A DNA stretch of 64,000 bases from contig CM030706.1 of the NCBI GenBank assembly GCA_017979445.1, positions 32,195,330-32,259,329 on the forward strand, read 5' to 3'. Each line of letters starts with the position of its first letter. The first letter of the stretch is position 1. The notes below the pieces were generated by a model. The model ran no database searches, had not been told where the DNA came from, and saw only the letters and a list, made by a program, of their open reading frames with translations. Of this stretch, positions 56,601-64,000 are shown piece after piece. Position numbers and translations under genes: made by a program. The stretch is from Akebia trifoliata (taxonomy: Eukaryota; Streptophyta; Magnoliopsida; Ranunculales; Lardizabalaceae).

Positions 56601-59600
56601 TAGTAAATCCATCCGTAACTACTGTAAAAGGATATGGACTCGAGGTTCTTTTCACGCTAGTTAATGCTCAAACATATACGTCCTTGATAATGTCAATTTT
56701 CTCGCTTCTTTTTCCCCCAATCGACTATATTAACTCTCTTAAGTACTCTATGGTATGCTTTTCCCAAGTCAGTAAAACCATCTGTAGATTCGTCATTTCT
56801 CGAAAAGAAATCTCAACATATAAGATAAGAAAAGCAACTCATGATTTCTTTTAGAGTCTTATTGTTCAATGGACAATGTGGATGCACAAGGTTTAACCGT
56901 AACAAAAATAAAGAAAAAAGAAATCAATCACACAAAGGCAAAAGAATTTTACATGGTTCACCACTAAAGGACATATCCACAAGAAACAACCATCGAGAGC
57001 TTCTCTTATAAGAAAATTGAGAAGAATACGAGAAACAATTCCAAAACAAGTTTAGATACTCCTGAATCTTAAAACCAAGGCTAATAACTCTAGCATTCTC
57101 TTTTATCATTATTTTTAAACAAAAAAAAAAGCCCCTAGTAAACACCCAAATAGTGACACTGCTATCATGTGGATCACTATGAAGTGAGAAAGTGTTTCAC
57201 AGTTAACAAACAAGTCAGAGTATAAGCGTCTGGAATCATTTGGCACAGATGCCATGTGGTTAGAACTTTCTTATAAGATACCAATGCAAGCATTTTGGGG
57301 GTCTCAACCACAAGGTATGATGACAATAGGCCATAATAAAATTTTGGAAGAAACTCAAAGAGCTATGGAAAAACCAAGAAAATCTAACGCGGATTCATTT
57401 TATAAGAAAGTTCATCAAGAAGGTGAAACTAGGCTCGATCATATTCCATCTCCACATGAAGATGGTAGACTCATTGAACAAAGTAAAAGTAGACATGAAA
57501 GAGAAATAAAATTAAAAGGATGGCCAATGAAAATGTGTTTGCTTAATATTATAATGGTGAACTGTTAGATTAGTACACGTTGTTATTAGGTTTTTTAGTA
57601 TGTAAGTCCTTTTTAGTCTTTTCCTTATTTTAATCTTTGTAATGCTTTAAAGCCTAATTAGGGCTAATAATTGAAATTAATACAATTCTCTAACTTTCAA
57701 TTTGGTATCAGAGCCAAACTCTCTACCTCCATCGAAATCCACTGCTACAAACTCCGTCGACTGATTCTTCTTTGAATCATCACCCAACTACTCTCGTGTT
57801 TTCAATTCATATCACCCCTACAGGGGTTCTCTGTCACTACAGACCCTAATCGCATCATGCGATAGGGAGTTAATCACTATCCAAAGCCTGCGATCAGGTT
57901 GTTCTCACAGCTTTGATGTTGTTTGGTGCCTGCGAGATCCAAGGTAGTAGTTTTAATCTTGTGCGATCATCGTAGGTGGTTGTATGAGACCTACGATCAC
58001 AGTAGATAACCTTTTTGAGTATTTTTAACCATCGCAAGTGGCTGCTCAGTCTTGTGCGACTATCGTGAGTGAGTTCTGAGACCTGCGATCCCAGCAGTAG
58101 GCTGTTTTGAAGCCCACGATCATAGCAAATCTATGTTATGACCTCTGCGACACTTCCACAGGGCCTTACGACCACAGCAGATTGCTGTTTTGAGGTCTGC
58201 GATACCTGTGGTCACTGCAGAAATGCAGTTTTGAAGCCTGCGATCCCTTTTTGAGTTTGGTTGGAGACCTACGATTACTGCAGAGGTGCAGTCAGAGGTC
58301 TACAACCACTCCAGACCTTGTTTTTTTGAGTTTTTCGATCATTGCAGAGGTGCAGTGTGGTTGTGATCAAAGAATATCCTTGTTTGGAGGTTGTGATCCG
58401 AGTAGCCTTGGTATTTGCGGGGTACAACAACCGCAAATTTTTTGTTTTATTTTTATTTTTTGACCTCCCTTCAAACTAAAGTACATAGTTTTAATTGTTA
58501 TGGCCTCCGAGATGTCTTGTTCCTCGATCACTAGTAATAGTGCTGGATCAGGAGGTCTTCCCTCTCATTCGACTGATTTTCACGGCATACAAATTACCAA
58601 CGTAAAATTAGATGGTCCTAATTACCTTCTTTGGGCTCGTTCGGTTGAAATGTTTATTGGTGGAAAAGGGAAGATTGGTTACTTCACAGGGGCAAACAAA
58701 CAGCCGGCACCGACGGACACTACTTATCCCCAATGGTTTGCTAATGACTCTATGGTCCGTTCTTGGCTCGTTACATCTATGCAACCACATATTGTCACTG
58801 GTTTCATGTTCTCCAAGACTGCAAAACAGATATGGGATTCCACAAAAAATATCTACTCGCAACGTCAAAATAATGTTCGGATTTTTAACTTGGAGCGTGA
58901 GATTTCCCGTCTTTCGCAAAGAGACTCTTTCGTCATCTCCTATATCTCACAGTTACGGGCTAGATGGGAAGAGTTGACCTTCTACTCCTCCTCCTATGCT
59001 TGGAAGGACCCTGGTGATGAGGCCTTGTATGAGTCGATACTGGATAAGAATCGAGTTTTTCAGTTCCTAGCCGGGTTCCGGGATGAATTGGAGTATGCAA
59101 GAGTTCATTTATTGGGTATGGATCCTTTTCCGTCCCTACAGACTGCATATTCTTATGTTTTGGCTGATGAGAGTCGTCGCGCAGCTATTCTACCTCAGTC
59201 TTCAGGAGAACATTCAGCTATGCTTGCTCACCTACCCTTTCCACAGCCCCCTAATGGATCTATGCCTACCCGTCGCGACATAAGTGTGATCATTGTGGAA
59301 AGTTGGGTCACGTCAAGGCTCGTTGCTATGCACTTCATGGTCGTCCAAATCAGCAATGTCAACAGTATCAACGATCTTCAGCTCATGTAGTTTCTCAGCC
59401 GACTACTGATCTACCACCTTTGGCAGCTACTACCACCTCCTCGGATTCGGTATCTCTATCCCAAGCCGAGCTTGACAAGTTCAGGAAATTCTTTAATCAG
59501 ATGGAGACTTCATCTCAGCCGGTCTCTACATTCGCTCACTCAGGTACCTTTGCATCTGCACACTACCTCCTCACCATGGATCATTGATTCTGGTGCCTTA

Positions 59601-62600
59601 GATAACATGACCGGTACGTCCTCCCTTTTTAAAACCTATAGTACTTATTCTGGTCATCGCAAGGTTCGCCTAGTTGATGGTTCGTTGTCTTCTATAGCTG
59701 GTCAAGGTCATTTACCTATTACGTCTTCTTTACCCTTAACTAACACACTGCATGTTCCTCAACTCACTACTAATCTTATATCTGTTAGTAGCATTACCAA
59801 AAATTCGAATTGCAGTGTAATCTTTTATTCCTCTCATTGTGTCTTTCAGGATCTGGAGTCGAAGAGGACGATTGGCACTGGACGTGAAGTAAATGGACTG
59901 TATCTCTTGGACGTACCCGGTTCTCTTAGCATCCATTCTGTCTCCCAGTCTAGTAGTAGTAGTTGTTTTAATAAGGCTCTTGTAATGCGTTGGCATTTAC
60001 ACCTAGGCCATATTTCTTTTGGATATTTGAAACACATGTTCCCTCCTTTATTTAATAATAACAATTTGATTGATATTTCTTGTGAAACTTGCCAATTAGC
60101 TAAACATGTGCGTTCCTCTTATCCTATTAGTATGAATACTACTGCACCTGCTATGTTTGACCTAATTCATTCTGATGTGTGGGGTTCGTCCCTTGTCACA
60201 TCAACCCTTGGTTTTCGCTATTTTGTTATGTTCATCGATGACCATAGTCGTACCACTTGGGTTTATCTTATGAAACACAAGAGTGAAGTTTATGGGATCT
60301 TCAAGCAATTTCTTGCTATGGTTCATACCCAGTTGGGTCGTACCATTAAGACCTTCCGTTCTGATCATGGTACTGAGTACACCTATAGTGAGGTCTTGAA
60401 ACTTTATTTAGAATCTGGCATTGAGCATCAAATGTCCAATGTTAAGACCCCTCAGCAGAATGGTCGATCCGAACGTAAAAATCGCCATATTCTAGAGTTA
60501 GCTCGTGCCATCTCTATTGGCATGAACGTGCCCCAATCCTATTGGGCCGATGTAGTACTTACTGCCGTCTATCTTATTAATCGGACTCCCTCCCGGGTTC
60601 TTCAGTTTGCCACGCCCCTTTCTAAGCTCTGTCCGGATCGTCCCTTTTTTCCACTTCCTCCACGTGTTTTTGGGTGCGTCTGTTTTGTTCAAATTCTTGA
60701 TCAAACCCGTACTAAACTTGACCCTAAGGCCGTGAAATGTATTTTTTTGGGTTATTCTTCTAACCAGAAAGGATACAGGTGTTACCATCCTCCTTCTCGA
60801 CGGCGTTTCATTTGAACGGATGTTTCCTTTTTTGAGCATACTCCGTACTACAATGGGTCTGTTGTCATTCAATCTGAGTTGTTTCCCTTAGAGTCATCTA
60901 CTGATCCTTTCCCTCCTTTATTTCCTCTTCCTTTGCTTGTTCCTCCTTCTCCACCCCATGTTAGTTCGTTACCTCCTCCTTTGCAGGTTTACTCTCGGCG
61001 TTCTCGCGATACTACCATCACTCCTCTGCCAGACCAGGTCACCTCCTCGCCTCTGGCTCCGCCTCCTGTTCCCTGTGATGATCGTCCTATTGCCATTTGT
61101 AAGGATAAGCGCACTTGTACTTATCCAATTTCTAATTATATATCTGATTCGGTCCTCTCACCCTCCTATCAGAGTTTTCTTGCTTCGGTTTCCGCTGTTT
61201 CTCTTCCAACTACTGTTGCAGATGTTATTAACCACCCTGAGTGGCACGCAGCTATGATTGATGAGTTGAATGCCCTTGAAAAGACTCAGACTTGGGAAAT
61301 TGTACCTCTTCCACCTGGTAGGAAGGCTGTGGGATGTCGCTGGGTTTTCAATCTTAAGCATAATCCGGATGGCTCTATTGCTCGTTATAAGGCCCGTCTA
61401 GTGGCCAAGGGTTATGCTCAGACCTATGGTATTGATTATCAGGAGACGTTTGCTCCGGTTGCCAAGATGACCACCATTCGCGTTCTTCTGTCTGTTGCTA
61501 CTATCAGAGGTTAGTCTCTCTTTCAGTTGGATGTCAAAAATGCGTTTCTCAATGATGATCTTCAGGAAGAAGTCTATATGGTCCAACCTCCTGGGTTTCT
61601 TCCATCTGCTTCTCCAACACATGTCTGTCGCCTTCGTTGTTCTCTTTATGGCCTGAAACAGTCGCCTCGCGCATGGTCTGAACGCTTTACTAAAGCCATG
61701 TATCAGTTTGGTTTTCATCAGAGTTCTGCTGATCACACTCTCTTCTTGCATCACTCCCAAGGCAAAATTGTAGCTCTGATTGTTTATGTGGATGATATTG
61801 TTTTTACTGGAGATGATGATGTTGGCATTGCCGAGGTTAAAACTTACTTAGACCGTCAATTTGAGATAAAAGACCTTGGGCATCTTCGTTATTTTTTGGG
61901 TATTGAAGTTGCACGGTCTCACTCCGGTATATTTATTTCTCAGCGCAAGGATGTTCTTGATTTACTCAGTGACTCTGGTCAACTTGGTTCTCGTCCCACT
62001 GATACTCCTATTGAGCAGAATCACAAGTTGGCTGATTCTGAGGGGGAGTGTTTGGAGGATATTGGTCAGTATCAGCGTCTGGTGGGAAAATTGATCTACT
62101 TATCTATGACTCGCCCTGACATTGCCTATGTTGTTAGTGTTGTAAGTCAGTTTATGCACTCGCCTCGAACATCTCACCTTACTGTTGTCTATCGTATTCT
62201 TAGATATCTTAAGGGATGTCCTGGTCGAGGTATCTTGTTTAGTAATCATGGTCATCTTTGCATTGAGGCATAAACTGATGCAGATTATGTTGGTTCAGTA
62301 ACTGATAGACGGTCTACTTCTGGGTATTTGACTAAGGTTGGTGGTAACTTGGTAACTTGGCGCAGTAAGAAACAGGATGTGGTTTCTCGGTCCAGTGCTG
62401 AGTCAGAATACCGAGCTATGGCACTTGGAGTGTGTGAGTTATTGTGGCTAAAGATCTTACTAGCAGACTTGTGTCTACCTGTGCCAGTCCCATTCTTACT
62501 TTATTGCGATAATAAATCAGCTATTAGCATAGTGGCAAATCCGGTTCAGCATGACAGAACGAAACATATCGAAGTTGATCGTCATTTTATTAGAGAAAAG

Positions 62601-63869
62601 ATTGTTTCTAGACAGATTTGTACTCCATTTGTACCTACATCTCAACAACTTGCTGATATTCTGACTAAAGGTGTTGGAAAAATAGCCTTTGAAGGTGTCT
62701 TGTCCAAGTTGGGTGTGGTCGATATCCACGCACCAACTTGAGGGGGAGTGTTAGATTAGTACGTTGTTATTAGGTTTTTTAGTATGTAGGTCCTTTTTAG
62801 TCTTTTCCTTATTTTAATCTTTGTAATACTTTAAAGCCTAATTAGGGCTAATAATTGAAATTAATACAATTCTCTAACTTTCAATTTGAACCATGTCCTC
62901 CACCCTACTATTAGACCTTGATATAGAGGTTTGAAGTGATTCCGGAAAGTCTTTTAAGTTAGTTCATATGTTAATTCATAACTATAAAAGAATATTTCTT
63001 CACTTACTGTAACTGGAAGAAAATAGCTTTGATACTTGAAGTAAATGAAATCAGGGTGTACACGATACCTGATTCGCTGGGCATTCAAATATTCCTTGCT
63101 GCTGAAAGAACCATATATACAAAGTGCTACCCTTGCATCCCACCCTAGTTCTGAAGTATTCCTAATCAAGTGAAAGTGTGTGATATCAGCTGGACTGCTT
63201 AACTCTTTATCAAAACAAATGAAAGTAGGAGGGATGGAGTGGTGGAGATCACATACAGCTTCTCTAGCTCAGAATCTAACGAAGCAGTACATTCAGACCC
63301 AATTGTTGAATAATGTGCCAATCGCATCACTTCTATCTCCGGTATAGTCACGTCCACAGTCTTACAGATGGCAAAGACTTGGCGAGATTAGAAAAATATC
63401 AGCTATTGTGTATAACACAATTGTTTTAGATATTTAGATTTCCCTCACAACTATAAAATCTTATAATGTAGATACTAAAAAATTAATCACTGAAAGATAA
63501 TACCTTCCATCCATAATCCTTGCAAAGCTGATCCAAGACTTGCTGGCAGCATTGTTTAACCTCATCATTGCAATCATTAAACCACTATTTGACACAAGAA
63601 GAATGAAATATGCATCAAATTGTGAAATAGAATTGACACATAAATGTGGCTCTGGACAGAATTGAATGGAGGATCAGGATTCATTTAGCCAACCCCGAAT
63701 CTTTGGGATAAGGATTCGATGGTGACATAAATGAATCACTTCATATTATAAAATATAACTATGGAGTCAAAGTTACTACTTTACCAACCTCACCATACTT
63801 TGCCAATTTGATAGAGGAAATGGAGTTTTTTGACTTCAGCAGTGGAAAATCTACTTTGGGCTGATAATT
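53673..63869 (-). CDS. FAAH: Fatty acid amide hydrolase-like amidase, C-terminal half (gene continues past the right edge)
   Basis: Amidase-signature enzyme; plant FAAH hydrolyses N-acylethanolamines to fatty acid and ethanolamine. Exons on the minus strand, 5' to 3': 63789-63869, 63504-63584, 63257-63360, 63069-63161, 55737-55805, 55569-55633, 55400-55461, 55206-55301, 53673-53729. All have GT-AG borders and join in frame to 235 residues plus stop TAG. Matches to Arabidopsis FAAH include [48 protein letters not shown] and the end [13 protein letters not shown]. The catalytic Lys and the two Ser lie in exons outside the window. Intron 55806-63068 (7.26 kb) contains a Copia element, which does not touch any exon. 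Similarity is strongest to FAAH among plant amidases, but another amidase paralogue is possible. Confidence 0.85.
57563..57702 (+). repeat. 5' LTR of the Copia element (140 bp)
   Basis: Starts TGTTAGATTAG and ends TTTCAATT directly before the primer binding site. Against the 3' LTR it shows two substitutions (aagtcc/aggtcc, aatgct/aatact) and one 2-bp indel. Very short for a full-length Copia LTR. Confidence 0.92.
57703..57715 (+). promoter_or_regulatory. Primer binding site
   Basis: TGGTATCAGAGCC, complementary to the 3' end of initiator Met-tRNA, the usual Copia primer. It abuts the LTR. Confidence 0.92.
57880..58440 (+). repeat. Degenerate repeats in the Copia leader
   Basis: About ten or more imperfect copies of 'gagacctgcgatca-agcag' (variants: ggcctgcgat, gacctacgatcac, agcccacgatcat, gtctgcgatacc) at uneven spacing between primer site and gag. 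Stops in every frame; non-coding. Confidence 0.8.
58500..62741 (+). pseudogene. Copia gag-pol, disrupted
   Basis: Gag from ATG 58500; a frameshift near 59277 separates it from the zinc knuckle C-x2-C-x4-H-x4-C (59288-59329). Protease has WIIDSGA (59578-59598). Integrase has its H-C zinc domain (near 59992-60090), DDE residues in [16 protein letters not shown] and [10 protein letters not shown], and the GKG-like region. RT has [17 protein letters not shown] and YVDDIVF. RNase H has [13 protein letters not shown] and ends GVVDIHAPT. Stops: TGA at 60813-60815, TAG at 61512-61514, TAA at 62271-62273. A further frame change lies between zinc knuckle and protease. Most likely dead, though domains are well preserved. 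Confidence 0.92.
62749..62886 (+). repeat. 3' LTR of the Copia element (138 bp)
   Basis: Preceded by the polypurine tract and followed by TGAAC. Contains 'aatactttaaagcctaattagg', as in the 5' LTR, and 'gaaattaatacaattctc' near its end. Confidence 0.92.
63682..63740 (-). repeat. Dispersed short repeat 'ccttatcccaaagattcggg', copy 3
   Basis: On the minus strand 'gaatccttatcccaaagattcggggttggctaaatgaatcc' matches copies at 39200 and 47288. In an FAAH intron. Confidence 0.65.
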
Positions 63870-64000
63870 CTCCAAAAAAATGAAGGGACAAAGTCAGTAA
63901 ATCACAGTGTATTGTAGATCATCACAGAAGAGTTCAAAGAAGATTTAAGAAGGCTCTCTATTAACACATAAAGATTCTTATTGTGAAGAAGAATAACATA

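Larger units (their letters stand above)
57558..62891 (+). mobile_element. Full-length Ty1/Copia LTR retrotransposon (5.3 kb), ORFs broken
   Basis: LTRs at 57563-57702 and 62749-62886, flanked by target duplications TGAAC (57558-57562 and 62887-62891). A primer binding site for initiator Met-tRNA (TGGTATCAGAGCC) starts at 57703 and a polypurine tract (gagggggag) ends at 62748. Order gag, protease, integrase, RT, RNase H is Copia-type. It lies antisense to FAAH. Three in-frame stops and at least one frameshift make it non-autonomous. Confidence 0.95.
55806..63068 (-). other. 7.26-kb FAAH intron hosting the Copia element
   Basis: 55806-57557 and 62892-63068 are ordinary AT-rich intron. The 104-codon plus frame at 57254-57568, containing [20 protein letters not shown], was not recognised. 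It ends inside the first bases of the 5' LTR, so its C terminus is LTR-derived. Confidence 0.7.

Noticed and set aside
1..64000. CRISPR arrays, operons, phage or toxin-antitoxin loci
   Set aside because: No regularly spaced repeats with unique spacers and no prokaryotic coding; the sequence is plant nuclear.

Overview
The window is plant nuclear DNA, almost certainly from a eudicot and possibly a woody species. It has AT-rich intergenic sequence, short exons split by GT-AG introns (some of 4-8 kb), a nuclear-type tRNA gene, and dense plant transposons (CACTA, PIF/Harbinger, Copia, LINE, SINE, MITE). I cannot name the species. Apart from the tRNA, there are four host genes: PIE1 (SWR1-complex ATPase), CAO (chlorophyllide a oxygenase), a small two-site zinc-ribbon protein, and the 3' half of a fatty acid amide hydrolase-like amidase (FAAH) on the minus strand. 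There are no CRISPR arrays, operons or prokaryotic features.

Layout. 1-744 is the end of one CACTA transposon. 1864-2139 and 10223-11215 are two halves of a decayed PIF/Harbinger transposase, split by a complete second CACTA element (2152-10222) with a GCG target duplication. That element carries exon fragments recognisable as a gamma-tubulin complex protein, enolase and a plant myosin XI, plus a piece of Copia gag; it is a gene-capturing (Pack-type) CACTA. The Harbinger Myb-like accessory ORF follows on the minus strand (11403-11960), abutting a Copia LTR relic.

14420-41290 is PIE1: 21 exons, reconstructed in frame to 2050 residues, with one GC-AG intron. Its introns hold LINE remnants, a solo LTR with perfect target duplication, a SINE, Helitron-like repeats and a MITE. 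A tRNA-Gln(UUG) lies at 42714-42785. A MITE interrupted by a long-terminal-inverted-repeat element sits just upstream of CAO (45815-50055, 9 exons, 530 residues). The zinc-ribbon gene is at 51628-51957 (minus). FAAH runs from 53673 beyond the right edge (minus); its 7.3 kb intron contains a Copia retrotransposon (57563-62886, target duplication TGAAC) with nearly identical 140-bp LTRs but broken ORFs.

How the genes work. PIE1 acts in chromatin (H2A.Z deposition), CAO makes chlorophyll b in plastids, and FAAH hydrolyses N-acylethanolamines. They are neighbours without an evident common pathway. The most notable object is the nested Pack-CACTA, including an exact 121-bp tandem duplication of its captured myosin exon.
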